Positions 26,625-36,951 of a stretch of DNA of 64,000 nt are shown piece after piece. The notes under the pieces are model-generated. The model had not been told where the DNA came from, ran no database searches, and saw only the letters and a program-made list of their open reading frames with translations. Position 1 is the first letter of the stretch, and each line of letters opens with the position of its first letter. The DNA is from Rikenellaceae bacterium. Its GTDB lineage: Bacteria > Bacteroidota > Bacteroidia > Bacteroidales > Rikenellaceae. Location: positions 1 to 64,000 of the forward strand of contig JAJBVT010000098.1 in NCBI GenBank assembly GCA_020859685.1, in the 5' to 3' direction. The position numbers and the translations under genes were made by a program.

Positions 26625-28757
26625 TTACTGGTTCTTCGGGAGAAGCGCTTTACGCGACAGCTTGAGTTTGCCGCTCTTGGGGTCGATACCGATAAGCTTT
26701 ACCTGTATCTTGTCGCCCTCCTTTAGACCTGTCTGATCCATAGTCTCGAACCTCTTATGGTCGATTTCCGAGATGTGGAGCAAGGCATCCTTACCGGGAA
26801 GTATTTCGATAAATGCGCCGAAGGCCACGATTGTCTTCACTTTACCGTCATAGACCTCACCCACTTCGGGTACGGCAACGATAGCCTTGATACGGTTCTG
26901 AGCTATATCGAGCGCATCCTTGTCGTTCGAGAAGATATCCACGATACCGATTTGCAGTTCTGTATCTTCGGTGATGGTAATGGTGGCTCCCGAAGTTTTC
27001 TGGATATCCTGAATTATCTTGCCGCCCGGACCAATAACCGCACCGATAAATTCTGACGGTATACGCATCTGCACTATGCGCGGCACGAACGGACGGAAGT
27101 CCGCCCTCGGTTCGGAGATAGTCTCCATCATCTTGTCCATGATATGGAGCCTACCCTGACGAGCCTGCTCGAGAGCTTTGGCGAGAACTTCGTACGACAG
27201 GCCGTCCACCTTGATATCCATCTGGGTGGCCGTGATACCGTCACGGGTACCCGTCACTTTGAAGTCCATATCGCCGAGGTGGTCCTCGTCGCCGAGTATA
27301 TCCGAAAGCACGGCATATTTACCGTTAACCGTATCGGTAATAAGACCCATCGCAATACCGGATACCGGTTTTTTCAGTTTAATACCGCAGTCCATCAATG
27401 CCAGCGTACCGGCACATACCGTAGCCATCGACGACGAACCGTTGGATTCCAGAATATCCGATACGATACGCACCGCGTACGGATTCTCTTCACCGAGGGG
27501 TACCACGTTTTTCAACGCCCTGTAAGCGAGGTTACCGTGGCCAATCTCCCGACGGGAAGTCCCGCGAGAAGGACGGGCATCTCCGGTCGAAAACGGCGGG
27601 AAGTTGTAATGCAGCACGAACTGCTCACTGCCCTGCACCAGCACTTCGTCTATCTGCTTCTCGTCCATCTTCGTTCCGAGCGTCACGCTCGTGAGCGACT
27701 GTGTTTCACCGCGGGTGAAAACTGCCGAGCCGTGAGCCGCGGGCAGATAACCCACTTCACACCATATCGGTCGTATCTCGTCTGTCCGGCGACCGTCGAG
27801 ACGTATACCTTCGTCGAGTATCATATTGCGCATCGCCTTCTTCAGAACGTCGTCGTGGAAGTACCTCTTTACGAGCGGCAGCTTCTCGGCCAGTTCCTCT
27901 TCCGGAATCGTGGCTATGAATTCTTCTTCTATCGCGTCGAATTTCGCCGCGCGCTCGTGTTTGGCGCTCATACTCTTGGCTACTTCGTATGCCTTGTCGT
28001 ATGTGGCTGCTATAACCTGCCGGCGGAGCTCCTCGTCGTTGTTCTCATGGCAGTAGGTGCGTTTAACATCTTTACCGAGTTCCTTCGACAACTCCATCTG
28101 CACCTGACAGTGTTTCTTTATCTCTTCGTGGCCGAATTTTATCGCTTCGAGCATTTCGGCCTCCGATACCTCCTTCATTTCACCCTCCACCATCAGGATA
28201 TTGTCGTAGGTGGCACCTATCATTATATCCAGATCGGCATGTTTCATCTGCGGAAAGGTGGGGTTAACCACGAACTCTCCGTTTACGCGCGCTACCCTCA
28301 CTTCGGATATGGGACCGGCGAACGGGATATCCGAGACCGCAAGGGCGGCCGATGCTGCAAGCCCTGCAAGCGCATCCGGCTGGGTATCCTTGTCGGCGGA
28401 AATCAGCGTAACATTCACGAACACTTCGGCATGGTAATCGTCCGGGAAAAGGGGACGCAGGGCACGGTCGATAAGCCGGGCCACCAAAATTTCACTGTCG
28501 TTCGGACGGGCCTCCCTCTTGAGGAAACCGCCCGGATAGCGACCGGCGGCGGCATACTTCTCCTTGTAGTCGACCGAGAGGGGCATAAAATCCACATCGG
28601 GTTTTGCGTCCTTGGCGGCAACGACCGTGGCCAGAAGCATAGTATCTCCCATCTTTACCACGACGGCACCGTCAGCCTGTTTGGCAAGTTTTCCGGTTTC
28701 GATGATTATCTCGCGACCGTCCGCGAGAGTTATCACCTTCGTTGTTGGATTGATCAT
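26625..28757 (-). CDS. pnp: Polyribonucleotide nucleotidyltransferase
   Basis: PNPase degrades RNA from the 3' end with phosphate and is a core part of RNA decay. The 710 residues show two RNase PH domains: the first with [17 protein letters not shown] near residue 76, and the catalytic second with FTRGETQSL (about 350), FPPFSTGD, and [19 protein letters not shown] (about 437). A KH domain ([12 protein letters not shown], about 565) and an S1 domain ([21 protein letters not shown], about 625) bind RNA. The likely start is MINPTT at 28757; MTM would add two residues. It lies downstream of rpsO with a hairpin between, the classical rpsO-pnp arrangement. Confidence 0.97.
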   Translation of the reverse strand: MINPTTKVITLADGREIIIETGKLAKQADGAVVVKMGDTMLLATVVAAKDAKPDVDFMPLSVDYKEKYAAAGRYPGGFLKREARPNDSEILVARLIDRALRPLFPDDYHAEVFVNVTLISADKDTQPDALAGLAASAALAVSDIPFAGPISEVRVARVNGEFVVNPTFPQMKHADLDIMIGATYDNILMVEGEMKEVSEAEMLEAIKFGHEEIKKHCQVQMELSKELGKDVKRTYCHENNDEELRRQVIAATYDKAYEVAKSMSAKHERAAKFDAIEEEFIATIPEEELAEKLPLVKRYFHDDVLKKAMRNMILDEGIRLDGRRTDEIRPIWCEVGYLPAAHGSAVFTRGETQSLTSVTLGTKMDEKQIDEVLVQGSEQFVLHYNFPPFSTGDARPSRGTSRREIGHGNLAYRALKNVVPLGEENPYAVRIVSDILESNGSSSMATVCAGTLALMDCGIKLKKPVSGIAMGLITDTVNGKYAVLSDILGDEDHLGDMDFKVTGTRDGITATQMDIKVDGLSYEVLAKALEQARQGRLHIMDKMMETISEPRADFRPFVPRIVQMRIPSEFIGAVIGPGGKIIQDIQKTSGATITITEDTELQIGIVDIFSNDKDALDIAQNRIKAIVAVPEVGEVYDGKVKTIVAFGAFIEILPGKDALLHISEIDHKRFETMDQTGLKEGDKIQVKLIGIDPKSGKLKLSRKALLPKNQ

Positions 28758-28879
28758 CGTCATATTTTCTTTTTCCTCTTGTGTGTCTATCGTTTATGCA
28801 GGCGCGGGCCTATTCCCGGCTGCATCCCTGTTCTTATTCCTCCCGGCCCGTGTGCTGTATCCCCGGTCTGCTAAAGCGA

Positions 28880-28921
28880 ATAAAGGCAATACACCGCTCA
28901 TGAGGGGGTACTTGCCTTTAT
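28880..28921 (-). terminator. Hairpin between rpsO and pnp
   Basis: A 10-bp stem (ATAAAGGCAA with TTGCCTTTAT) encloses a 22-base loop that contains the palindrome CTCATGAG. On the minus strand a short T-rich tract follows. It probably terminates part of the rpsO transcripts or serves as an RNA processing site ahead of pnp. Confidence 0.6.
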
Positions 28922-28945
28922 CCGTTTGTTTTGTGTTTTACAGTT

Positions 28946-29218
28946 TTATTTCCTGAGGTTCAGCGCCTTGATAATTGCCCTGTACCTCTCTATATCAACC
29001 TCTTTGAGGTATTCGAGAAGACGGCGGCGTTTACCCACCAGTTTCAGTAGCGAACGCTGGGTGCCGAAATCGTGTTTGTTCTTTTTAAGGTGCTCAGTCA
29101 GGTGTGCGATACGGTAAGAGAACAGCGCCACCTGGCTCTCGGGAGAACCTGTGTCGGTGTTGGACTGCCCGTATTTTCCGAAAATTTCCTGTTTTTTTTC
29201 AGGCGTTAAATAACTCAT
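28946..29218 (-). CDS. rpsO: 30S ribosomal protein S15
   Basis: S15 binds 16S rRNA in the central domain early in 30S assembly. The 90 residues match the family: KQEIFGKYGQSNTDTGSPESQVALFSYRI, LTEHLKKNKHDFGTQRSLLKLVGKRRRLLEYL and the closing YRAIIKALNLRK. I chose ATG 29218 (MSYLTPEKK); an upstream in-frame start at 29284 would begin at the promoter. A strong promoter (TTGG, 19 bases, TACCTTTG) stands about 60 bases upstream. pnp follows in the same direction. Confidence 0.98.
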   Translation of the reverse strand: MSYLTPEKKQEIFGKYGQSNTDTGSPESQVALFSYRIAHLTEHLKKNKHDFGTQRSLLKLVGKRRRLLEYLKEVDIERYRAIIKALNLRK

Positions 29219-29281
29219 ATCCTTAATTTTACACTCTACTTTACGACAGATCGGACTATTCCGGTGCTGCCAAAGCGTGGG

Positions 29282-29312
29282 CAAAGGTAAATTATTTTTA
29301 TTTAGTAACCAA
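29282..29312 (-). promoter_or_regulatory. rpsO promoter
   Basis: On the minus strand TTGG (29309-29312), 19 bases, then TACCTTTG (29282-29289). The match and spacing are good, as expected for a ribosomal protein gene. Confidence 0.68.
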
Positions 29313-29374
29313 TACTTTATCGAAATTTTTGGCTACCCGTACCGCCCGTTTGTTCACAACGGTACGATTTATTA

Positions 29375-29382
29375 TATATTTG
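29375..29382 (+). promoter_or_regulatory. nfeD promoter -7 box
   Basis: TATATTTG, full consensus, 50 bases before the ATG at 29433. A TTTG lies at 29349-29352, with a spacer of 22 bases, slightly long. Confidence 0.5.
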
Positions 29383-29432
29383 TCTATTGAACGGAAAATC
29401 CTATTCAATATTCTCTTATTAACCGAGCATTT

Positions 29433-30980
29433 ATGAAAAAAATATTTGCCGCAACCTTTATCCTGCTCGCTTGTGTAGGCCTTTTAACTGCAGCCGGGCA
29501 GGGACCGGATTCGGAAAGAGTGCAAGAGACGGATGTGACCGCCGTGGAGGCCGACGAGGCAGACAGCTCCGGGTACTATATTACCGACGACGGGGACGGG
29601 GTGAGCGAAGTAATTACGGTCGGCAAGGTGGTGGATTTACCGGTTTCCGACCCGGTGGTCTATATCTTCCCCATCCGCGAGTCCATAATGCCCGCAACCG
29701 TGCGGCTGGTGGACAAGTGTATCCGGGAATCGCGGGAAGTCGGTGCCGACTACATTATAATAGATATGAACACCTACGGCGGGCTGGTGGACGCTGCCGA
29801 TTCCATACGGACTCGCATTCTCAACCACGACAAACCCATCTACATGTTCGTCAACAACCAGGCGGCCAGCGCGGGGGCGCTAATCTCCATTGCGGCCGAC
29901 CGTATATATATGCGTGAAGGTGCCAGTATGGGAGCGGCCACCGTGGTAGACCAGACCGGGGCGCAGGTGCCGGATAAGTACCAGAGTTTCATGCGCGGCA
30001 TGATGCGCTCCACCGCCGAGGCCCACGGCAAGGTAGTGGACCGCATTGAAAGGGGCGACACCATGTGGCGCTGGTATCGTGACCCGCGGATAGCCGAGGC
30101 AATGGTAGACCCGTCGGTAGTCGTACCGGGGCTTATCGGTGAAGATAAAGTTCTCACGTTCTCGACAGAAGAGGCTATCCAGTGGCATTACTGCGAGGGC
30201 AAAGCCTCCTCGATAGAACAGGTTCTTGCCGAGGCGGGAATCGTGAATCCGACCATATACGAATATGAAGCCACCCGGACGGACAAACTGATGGGTTTCC
30301 TCACAAATCCGGCTTTTCAGGGAATACTGATAATGCTTATCATAGGCGGTATCTATTTCGAACTCCAGACCCCTGGCATCGGCTTCCCGCTGGCAGTCTC
30401 GGTTGCGGCTTCCCTGCTCTATTTCGCACCGCTTTATATTGAAGGGATGCTGGCGAACTGGGAGGTTATCGTCTTTATCCTCGGAATAATTCTGATACTG
30501 GTCGAAATATTCGTCACGCCGGGGTTCGGGGTGCTTGGCATCGCCGGAGTCGTGGCTATAATAATCGGACTGTCGTTCGCCATGGTGGATACCGAACTAC
30601 TGAAATACATCCCCGACGGGCAGATTCCGGCGGGTTATATCGTCCGGCCGGTGGCGCTGGTGATAATAGCCGTCACGGCATCGCTGATAATCAGTATAGC
30701 GCTCGGTAAACGGCTGTTGACCACCGGGTCCGCCGTGGGCCGCCGGGTGGTATTGGCCTCGGAGATGACCGCCGAGGAGGGTTACGTCTCCCGTGAGAAG
30801 GACCGCGGGCTGGTAGGCCGCTTCGGCATTACGACCGTACCTTTGCGTCCGTCCGGCAAGGTCCTTATCGACGACCGGATATACGAAGCGGCCGGGGCGC
30901 ACGGTATGTTTATCGAGAAAGGCAGGGAAGTGGAAATAATACGCGACGAGGGCGGGGTACTCTACTGCCGCCCTGTCTGA
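29433..30980 (+). CDS. NfeD-family membrane serine protease
   Basis: A 515-residue protein of the long NfeD (1510-N) type. A signal peptide (1-20) is followed by an acidic stretch, then a ClpP-like periplasmic protease domain at about 75-260: IDMNTYGGLVDAADSIR, the NNQAASAGALIS stretch with the probable nucleophile serine, and the ASMGAATVVDQTGAQVPDK loop with a candidate catalytic lysine. Three to four transmembrane helices follow at about 288-425 and the protein closes with an OB-fold NfeD domain (about 445-515). Such proteases usually pair with a stomatin/SPFH protein; none is visible here. apbE starts six bases after the stop, so the two are cotranscribed. Confidence 0.88.
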   Translation: MKKIFAATFILLACVGLLTAAGQGPDSERVQETDVTAVEADEADSSGYYITDDGDGVSEVITVGKVVDLPVSDPVVYIFPIRESIMPATVRLVDKCIRESREVGADYIIIDMNTYGGLVDAADSIRTRILNHDKPIYMFVNNQAASAGALISIAADRIYMREGASMGAATVVDQTGAQVPDKYQSFMRGMMRSTAEAHGKVVDRIERGDTMWRWYRDPRIAEAMVDPSVVVPGLIGEDKVLTFSTEEAIQWHYCEGKASSIEQVLAEAGIVNPTIYEYEATRTDKLMGFLTNPAFQGILIMLIIGGIYFELQTPGIGFPLAVSVAASLLYFAPLYIEGMLANWEVIVFILGIILILVEIFVTPGFGVLGIAGVVAIIIGLSFAMVDTELLKYIPDGQIPAGYIVRPVALVIIAVTASLIISIALGKRLLTTGSAVGRRVVLASEMTAEEGYVSREKDRGLVGRFGITTVPLRPSGKVLIDDRIYEAAGAHGMFIEKGREVEIIRDEGGVLYCRPV

Positions 30981-30986
30981 ACGGAT

Positions 30987-32039
30987 ATGACGAAGAATAA
31001 TACCATGCGGGCCTCACGGCCTTCCGGATGGAGAGGCGGTGTAATTTTCGCCACGGTAGCCGTCGCGCTCTTAGCGGGGGGTTGCATCGACCGCGGCGGG
31101 ACGGAACCGCAATATCATGTTTACGACGGGTTCGCCCTCGGGACGACGTTCCACATAATAGCCGCCCTAACGGATACTGCCGGTTGGCGGGGGGCGGTGG
31201 ACCGGCTGTTCGAAGAGACGAGCGCCTCGATGTCTGTTTACGACCCGGCCTCGCTCCTTAACCGACTCAACCGGAACGAGACCGATTCGGTAGACCGGTA
31301 CATCGCCGACTGTATCGCCGTCGCCCGCATAGCAAGCGAGGCCAGCGGCGGAGTCTACGACATAACCGTAAAACCGGTGACCGAGGCGTGGGGCTTCACC
31401 GGCCACGACCCGCAGCATAAGCCACGACTCGACTCGCTGCTGCAATACGTGGGATACGAAAAGATTCGTGTCGTGGATGGCAGGCTTATTAAGGACGACC
31501 CCAATATACAGCTCGAATTGAACTCCGTGGCCAAGGGCTATATCGTCGACCTGCTCGGCGGGTTGATGGAGGATTTCGGCAGCGGGGATTATATCGTGGA
31601 GGTCGGCGGCGAGGTGGTTTGCCGCGGCCGCAACCGGCAGGGCCGCGACTGGGTTATCGGCATCGACACCCCGGAGGAGGGCAATATGATACCGGGTTAC
31701 AACCGCCACTCCACCCTATCGTTCACCGACCGGGGATTCGCCACCTCAGGAAATTACCGGAAATTCTACACCGACGCCGAGGGCAACCGCGTGGTCCACA
31801 CCGTTAACGCCCTTACGGGCGAGAGCCGTCCGAGCAACCTGCTCTCGGCCAGCGTACTGGCCCCGACATGCGCTCTTGCCGACGCCTACGGTACTATGTT
31901 CATGGCTCTGGGGCTGGAAGCCTCGGCCGCCTACCTCGAAGGGCACCCGGAGATACTCGGATACCTAATCTACGACGACCAACAGGGAGGTTACGCCGTT
32001 TGGCACAGCCCCGGCATGGAATATATGATAGGCGAGTAA
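30987..32039 (+). CDS. apbE: FAD:protein FMN transferase
   Basis: ApbE attaches FMN covalently to threonine residues of exported flavoproteins such as the NqrB/NqrC and RnfG/RnfD subunits. The 350-residue protein is a lipoprotein: hydrophobic run then lipobox ALLAGGC near residue 33. Family motifs include the YDGFALGTTFHI strand, EASGGVYDITVKPVTEAWGF (about 115), LELNSVAKGYIVDLLGGLMEDFGSGDYIVEVGGEVV (about 170), and the TSGNYRKF and HTVNALTGESRP stretches near the metal site. It is full length and follows the NfeD gene by six bases. No flavinylated target is encoded in the window. Confidence 0.94.
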   Translation: MTKNNTMRASRPSGWRGGVIFATVAVALLAGGCIDRGGTEPQYHVYDGFALGTTFHIIAALTDTAGWRGAVDRLFEETSASMSVYDPASLLNRLNRNETDSVDRYIADCIAVARIASEASGGVYDITVKPVTEAWGFTGHDPQHKPRLDSLLQYVGYEKIRVVDGRLIKDDPNIQLELNSVAKGYIVDLLGGLMEDFGSGDYIVEVGGEVVCRGRNRQGRDWVIGIDTPEEGNMIPGYNRHSTLSFTDRGFATSGNYRKFYTDAEGNRVVHTVNALTGESRPSNLLSASVLAPTCALADAYGTMFMALGLEASAAYLEGHPEILGYLIYDDQQGGYAVWHSPGMEYMIGE

Positions 32040-32100
32040 GTTTCAGAACGGTTTTTGTATATTCGCCCCCTAAACAGCCCCGACCCGGGCCTACCCATCT

Positions 32101-33000
32101 ATGCGTAAAGTAAAATTTATCTATAACCCATCCTCCGGTGAAAATCTCGCAGGAGACCAGATCGACGACGTTATCGCGCTCTATCAGGAACGGGGATTCA
32201 TGCTCGTTCCGCACCGGCTCGATTTCCGGTCCGACTCGGCCGAAGCCCTGCGGGATATCGACGCGTCGTACGACCATGCCCTTATAGCCGGAGGCGACGG
32301 TACGGTGAACTACATCGTGGACCTTTTGAAACAACTCGGTATCAGCATACCGCTCGGAATTTTGCCCGCAGGTACGGCCAACGACTTTGCAACGGTCCTC
32401 GGTATTCCGCCCCGCACGGGTCTGGTGGAGGCATGCCGTTCACTGCTTGACGGTCACGTTTCGCCGGTGGACGTAGGTAAAGCCAACGGGCACTATTTCG
32501 TCAACGTGTTCAGCTGCGGACTGTTCACGGATATTTCGCAGAAGACGCCCACACTGATGAAGAATACGTTCGGGAAACTGGCCTACTACGTGGGCGGTCT
32601 CGGCGAACTCTCCCGGTTCCGGAGGCTCGGTATCTCCATCGAGTCGGACGGCGGAAATTTCGACGGCGAATGTATAATTTTCTTCGTCTTCAACGGGCGC
32701 ACGGCGGGTAACCTGAAGATAGCCTACCTCTCGGAGATAGACGACGGCCTGCTGGACGTGCTTATCGTGAAGAGCGGCAGCCCGATAACGACCATCCAGA
32801 CCCTGCTGCACTACCTGCCGTTCCCCGGCAAGCATATTCACTATCCGCCCGGTATCGAGCATTTCCGCTGTTCACGGCTTACCGCGCGGTGCCGCACGAA
32901 CGAGACCACCGATATAGACGGGCAGCCCGGCCCGGCGTTCCCCGTTACCATCGAATGCGAAAAAGGCGGACTCAATATACTTATACCCAAAACAGAATAG
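32101..33000 (+). CDS. YegS/DgkB-like lipid kinase
   Basis: A 299-residue member of the diacylglycerol-kinase catalytic family. The motifs seen are IYNPSSGENLAGD at the N-terminus, the nucleotide-binding GGDGTVNYIVDLL (about 63), LPAGTANDFATVLGIP (about 88) and a conserved aspartate-rich beta domain further on. Bacterial relatives phosphorylate diacylglycerol, phosphatidylglycerol or undecaprenol, so the lipid substrate is not settled. It follows apbE by 61 bases on the same strand, and is followed by a structured gap ahead of the aconitase promoter. Confidence 0.85.
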   Translation: MRKVKFIYNPSSGENLAGDQIDDVIALYQERGFMLVPHRLDFRSDSAEALRDIDASYDHALIAGGDGTVNYIVDLLKQLGISIPLGILPAGTANDFATVLGIPPRTGLVEACRSLLDGHVSPVDVGKANGHYFVNVFSCGLFTDISQKTPTLMKNTFGKLAYYVGGLGELSRFRRLGISIESDGGNFDGECIIFFVFNGRTAGNLKIAYLSEIDDGLLDVLIVKSGSPITTIQTLLHYLPFPGKHIHYPPGIEHFRCSRLTARCRTNETTDIDGQPGPAFPVTIECEKGGLNILIPKTE

Positions 33001-33110
33001 ATATCCGTCTTTCCGTAGCAGCCATTGTTCAGTTACCGGAAAACCCCGCATTTTATTCCTCGGCCGCAATCGGCCCACGGGAAAAGTGCGATATCATATC
33101 AGGGACCGTT

Positions 33111-33157
33111 AATACCCTTATACCTCATAACTCCCTGAAGGGGTTGGAATGGGTATT
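33111..33157. other. Hairpin ahead of the aconitase promoter
   Basis: Outer arms AATACCC (33111-33117) and GGGTATT (33151-33157) enclose an inner AACTCC/GGGGTT pairing. Lies 110 bases after the lipid kinase gene and just upstream of the aconitase promoter; it could terminate the upstream operon, but no clear T-run follows. Confidence 0.35.
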
Positions 33158-33179
33158 GTATTGAAAACAAAACCTTCAG

Positions 33180-33209
33180 TTGCTTTTTTTAACAATTTGT
33201 TTATCTTTG
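33180..33209 (+). promoter_or_regulatory. Aconitase operon promoter
   Basis: TTG (33180-33182), 19 bases, then TATCTTTG (33202-33209). The transcript would start about 12 bases before the ATG at 33226. A small GCAC/GTGC hairpin (33209-33222) overlaps the expected start. Confidence 0.68.
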
Positions 33210-33225
33210 CACTGCTTTGTGCAGA

Positions 33226-35505
33226 ATGGATATTTATAACTTTGCGGCGGATATGTTCGATCTGGAAATGATAACGAAGGTGTACGGGGAGTTTGCGGGG
33301 CGTGTGGACATGGCCCGGAAGGTTCTCGGGCATCCTATGACCCTATGCGAGAAAATACTTTATGCCCACCTGAGCGACCCGGAGGGAGTAAGGGAATTTG
33401 CCAAGGGGGAAGATTATGTAAATTTCGACCCGGACCGGGTAGCGATGCAGGACGCGACGGCCCAGATGGCCCTGCTGCAATTTATGAATGCCGGTATGGA
33501 GCGGACCGCTGTGCCTTCTACGGTGCACTGCGACCACCTCATCACGGCCGATAACGGCGCGGGACCGGATATGAAGGCGGCCCTGAGCGAGAATAGCGAG
33601 GTTTATGAATTTCTCCGTTCGGTATCCGACCGTTACGGTATCGGATTCTGGAAACCGGGGGCCGGCATTATTCACCAGATAGTTCTCGAAAACTACGCGT
33701 TCCCCGGCGGGATGATGGTTGGCACCGATTCGCATACACCCAATGCCGGAGGGTTGGGGATGATAGCCATAGGCGTGGGCGGTGCCGATGCCGTGGATGT
33801 TATGGCTGGGATGCCGTGGGAGCTGAAGATGCCCCGGATAATAGGGGTAAAACTCACCGGCCGATTCACCGGCTGGGCATCGCCCAAGGACCTGATACTG
33901 AAACTCGCCGGATTACTTACCGTCAAGGGCGGTACCAATGCGATAATAGAGTATTTCGGTGAGGGTGCGGATACGATTTCGGCGACCGGCAAGGCCACGA
34001 TATGTAATATGGGGGCAGAGGTCGGAGCTACCTGTTCCATCTTCCCGTACGACGAAAATATGGCCGCATACCTGCGGGCCACCGGGCGCGGGCAGTTAGC
34101 GGATATGGCAGACGGACTGGCGGCAGCGGGCCTGTTTTCGGCCGACGCGGAGACCACCCTCGAACCCGAAAAATATTACGACAGACTTATTGAAATCGAC
34201 CTCGGCTCCATAGAACCCTATCTCAATGGACCTTTCACACCGGATGCGGCACACCGTATTTCCGACTTCGCCCGTGAGGTGGAAGCAAACGGGTGGCCGT
34301 ATAAGATGGAGGTCGGACTGATAGGCTCGTGCACCAACTCCTCTTATGAAGATATGGGCCGGGCGGCCTCGGTTGCCCGGCAGGCTGCGGCCAAAGGACT
34401 CAAGGCACGGGCTGAATTTATCGTAAACCCCGGCTCCGAACAGGTGTACCGCACCGCGGAACGGGACGGTTTAATCGATGCGTTCGATAACATGGGCGCG
34501 GTAATAATGACCAATGCCTGCGGCCCGTGTATCGGGCAGTGGAAACGCCACACGGACGATAATACCCGGCCCAACTCGATAGTGACTTCGTTCAACCGTA
34601 ATTTCGCCAAACGGGTCGATGGCAACCCGAATACCTGCGCTTTCGTGGCCTCGCCCGAAATAGTGACCGCGCTGGCTATTGCAGGCGACCTGCGGTTCAA
34701 CCCGCTTACCGATACGCTCACAAACGACAAGGGCGAACAGGTAATGCTCGAAGCTCCCGCGGCGGATGCCCTGCCCGCATGTGGCATGGCTGGCGGAGGG
34801 GGGTATGTTGCGCCTTCGGCCGACGGCCGCGGGGTGGATGTGGTCATCGCTCCCGGCTCCAAACGGTTGCAGAGACTGGAACCGTTCGCACCGCTCGACG
34901 CGGCCTCGTTCCGGGATATGCCGCTGCTTATCAAAGCGGAAGGTAAATGCACGACGGACCATATCTCGATGGCCGGGATGTGGCTGCGGTACCGCGGTCA
35001 CCTCGAGAATATCTCCGAAAACCTGCTGATGGGGGCCGTCAATTCGTTTAACGGCGGGACCAACTATGTGCTAAACCAGTTGGACGGCACTTACGGCAAG
35101 GTGTCGGAAGTGGCCCGCGTATACAAGGAGGCCGGTATCGGCTCGGTAGTTGTGGCCGAAGAGAACTACGGCGAGGGTTCGTCGAGGGAGCATGCGGCAA
35201 TGGAACCGCGTTACCTGAACGTAAAGGCTGTCCTCGTCAAATCGTTCGCCCGTATCCACGAGACTAACCTCAAGAAGCAGGGTATGTTGGCTCTGACGTT
35301 CGCCGACAAGTCCGACTACGACCTTATCCGGGAGGACGACCGGTTTACAATAGAAGGCGTCGGAGATATGGAGCCTGACCGCCCTCTGACGGTTCGCCTC
35401 CGACACTCCGACGGCACGGAGGACCGCATCGAAGCCACGCACACCTACAATCGGTTGCAGATAGAGTGGTTTAAGGCGGGGTCGGCACTCAACTACAAAG
35501 GCTAA
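33226..35505 (+). CDS. Aconitate hydratase
   Basis: Aconitase isomerises citrate to isocitrate through a 4Fe-4S cluster. The 759 residues resemble the mitochondrial-type enzyme in length and order. Cluster cysteines are in [11 protein letters not shown] (near residue 366) and [10 protein letters not shown] (near residue 430). The [12 protein letters not shown] stretch (about 165) and the C-terminal swivelling domain with [15 protein letters not shown] (about 650) are present. The ATG at 33226 gives [12 protein letters not shown]; an upstream TTG at 33217 falls on the expected transcription start. It leads an operon with isocitrate dehydrogenase and citrate synthase, the oxidative branch to 2-oxoglutarate. 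Confidence 0.95.
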   Translation: MDIYNFAADMFDLEMITKVYGEFAGRVDMARKVLGHPMTLCEKILYAHLSDPEGVREFAKGEDYVNFDPDRVAMQDATAQMALLQFMNAGMERTAVPSTVHCDHLITADNGAGPDMKAALSENSEVYEFLRSVSDRYGIGFWKPGAGIIHQIVLENYAFPGGMMVGTDSHTPNAGGLGMIAIGVGGADAVDVMAGMPWELKMPRIIGVKLTGRFTGWASPKDLILKLAGLLTVKGGTNAIIEYFGEGADTISATGKATICNMGAEVGATCSIFPYDENMAAYLRATGRGQLADMADGLAAAGLFSADAETTLEPEKYYDRLIEIDLGSIEPYLNGPFTPDAAHRISDFAREVEANGWPYKMEVGLIGSCTNSSYEDMGRAASVARQAAAKGLKARAEFIVNPGSEQVYRTAERDGLIDAFDNMGAVIMTNACGPCIGQWKRHTDDNTRPNSIVTSFNRNFAKRVDGNPNTCAFVASPEIVTALAIAGDLRFNPLTDTLTNDKGEQVMLEAPAADALPACGMAGGGGYVAPSADGRGVDVVIAPGSKRLQRLEPFAPLDAASFRDMPLLIKAEGKCTTDHISMAGMWLRYRGHLENISENLLMGAVNSFNGGTNYVLNQLDGTYGKVSEVARVYKEAGIGSVVVAEENYGEGSSREHAAMEPRYLNVKAVLVKSFARIHETNLKKQGMLALTFADKSDYDLIREDDRFTIEGVGDMEPDRPLTVRLRHSDGTEDRIEATHTYNRLQIEWFKAGSALNYKG

Positions 35506-35625
35506 GACTACTAACGGATCGGAAGATCCACCATATCCCGGCCTTTTAATAAGTACCGGGATACAATATTATATGGATAAGACCGTCTCATGATAACAAG
35601 GGCGGCGGAAATAAAAAAGGAAATA

Positions 35626-36897
35626 ATGGCAAAGATAACCATGTCGGGCGGAGCGCCCGTGGTGCCGGACAATCCCACGATACCGTTTATCGAGGGTGAC
35701 GGCGTCGGAGCCGAGGTGACCGCCTCGATGCGGAGTGTCGTAGACACAGCCGTGGCGAAGGCTTACGGCGGGAAGCGCGCAATCGAGTGGACCGAGGTAC
35801 TCGCGGGCGGCAAAGCATTCGACCGGACCGGCAGTTGGCTGCCGGACGAGACGCTCGACGCATTCCGTGAATATCTCGTAGGAATCAAGGGACCTCTTAT
35901 GACTCCGGTGGGCGGCGGTATACGCTCCCTCAATGTGGCCCTGCGGCAGACGCTCGACCTGTACGTATGCCTGCGCCCGGTCCGGTGGTTCCGGGGTGTA
36001 GCTTCACCGCTCAGAGAGCCCCAGAAAGTAGATATGGTCATCTTCCGCGAGAACACCGAGGACATCTATGCAGGTATCGAGTGGCAGGCAGGCACCCCGG
36101 AAGCCGCGAAATTCTTCGGCTTCCTGAAAAACGAAATGGGAGTCGATAAGGTCCGGTTCCCGGAGACCTCATCGTTTGGGGTCAAGCCCGTTTCGCGGGA
36201 AGGCACACAAAGGCTCGTCCGCGCGGCCCTGGAATATGCCGTGGGCAAGGGATTGCCTTCTTTGACACTCGTACATAAGGGGAACATAATGAAGTTCACC
36301 GAGGGAGGGTTCCGCACATGGGGTTACAAACTGGCCGAACAGGAGTTCGCCGACAGGGTCTATACCATGCGGCAGTACAACCGAACCGCCGAAACCTCAG
36401 GCCGCGATGCGGCCGATACGGAGCTGGCCGCGGCCAAGACAGCCGGACGGGTTATCGTAAACGACGTGATTGCGGACGCTTTTCTCCAGAACACCCTGCT
36501 AACACCGGAAAAATATTCGGTTATAGCCACCCTCAACCTCAACGGAGACTACATTTCGGACCAACTTGCCGCCATGGTGGGCGGAATCGGGATAGCACCG
36601 GGGGCCAACATAAATTACGACACGGGTCACGCGGTATTCGAGGCCACCCACGGCACCGCGCCGGACATCGCCGGGCAGGACTCGGCGAACCCATGTTCCC
36701 TGATACTCTCGGCCGTGATGATGCTCGAGTATATGGGCTGGGACGAAGCGGCGGCGGATATCACCCGCGCCATCGAATACTCTTTCGGCCGCGGCAGGGC
36801 CACAGGCGACCTGGCCCGTTTCATGGACGGGGGAACCGCACTCACCACCTCCGCCTTTACCGCCGGACTGGTGGAAATAATCGAATCCGGAAGCTGA
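35626..36897 (+). CDS. icd: Isocitrate dehydrogenase (NADP+)
   Basis: Icd oxidises isocitrate to 2-oxoglutarate, providing NADPH and the carbon skeleton for glutamate. The 423 residues carry [16 protein letters not shown] (N-terminal), the substrate loop [23 protein letters not shown] (with the serine that is phosphorylated in E. coli), the metal-site stretch [21 protein letters not shown] and the coenzyme motif [16 protein letters not shown] start at ATG 35626 (MAKITM), which follows an AAGGA stretch and matches the family N-terminus; the earlier ATG 35590 would add 12 residues. It sits 120 bases after aconitase and 54 before citrate synthase. Confidence 0.95.
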   Translation: MAKITMSGGAPVVPDNPTIPFIEGDGVGAEVTASMRSVVDTAVAKAYGGKRAIEWTEVLAGGKAFDRTGSWLPDETLDAFREYLVGIKGPLMTPVGGGIRSLNVALRQTLDLYVCLRPVRWFRGVASPLREPQKVDMVIFRENTEDIYAGIEWQAGTPEAAKFFGFLKNEMGVDKVRFPETSSFGVKPVSREGTQRLVRAALEYAVGKGLPSLTLVHKGNIMKFTEGGFRTWGYKLAEQEFADRVYTMRQYNRTAETSGRDAADTELAAAKTAGRVIVNDVIADAFLQNTLLTPEKYSVIATLNLNGDYISDQLAAMVGGIGIAPGANINYDTGHAVFEATHGTAPDIAGQDSANPCSLILSAVMMLEYMGWDEAAADITRAIEYSFGRGRATGDLARFMDGGTALTTSAFTAGLVEIIESGS

Positions 36898-36951
36898 ACA
36901 TCCTCCGGCAAACAGTAAATTTAAGTATACAACATAACAATCGGATGCCTT

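Noticed and set aside
27144-28874. 576-codon open frame antisense to pnp
   Set aside because: It mirrors the pnp codons, has no family motifs, and is the kind of long antisense frame that arises over conserved genes in GC-rich DNA.
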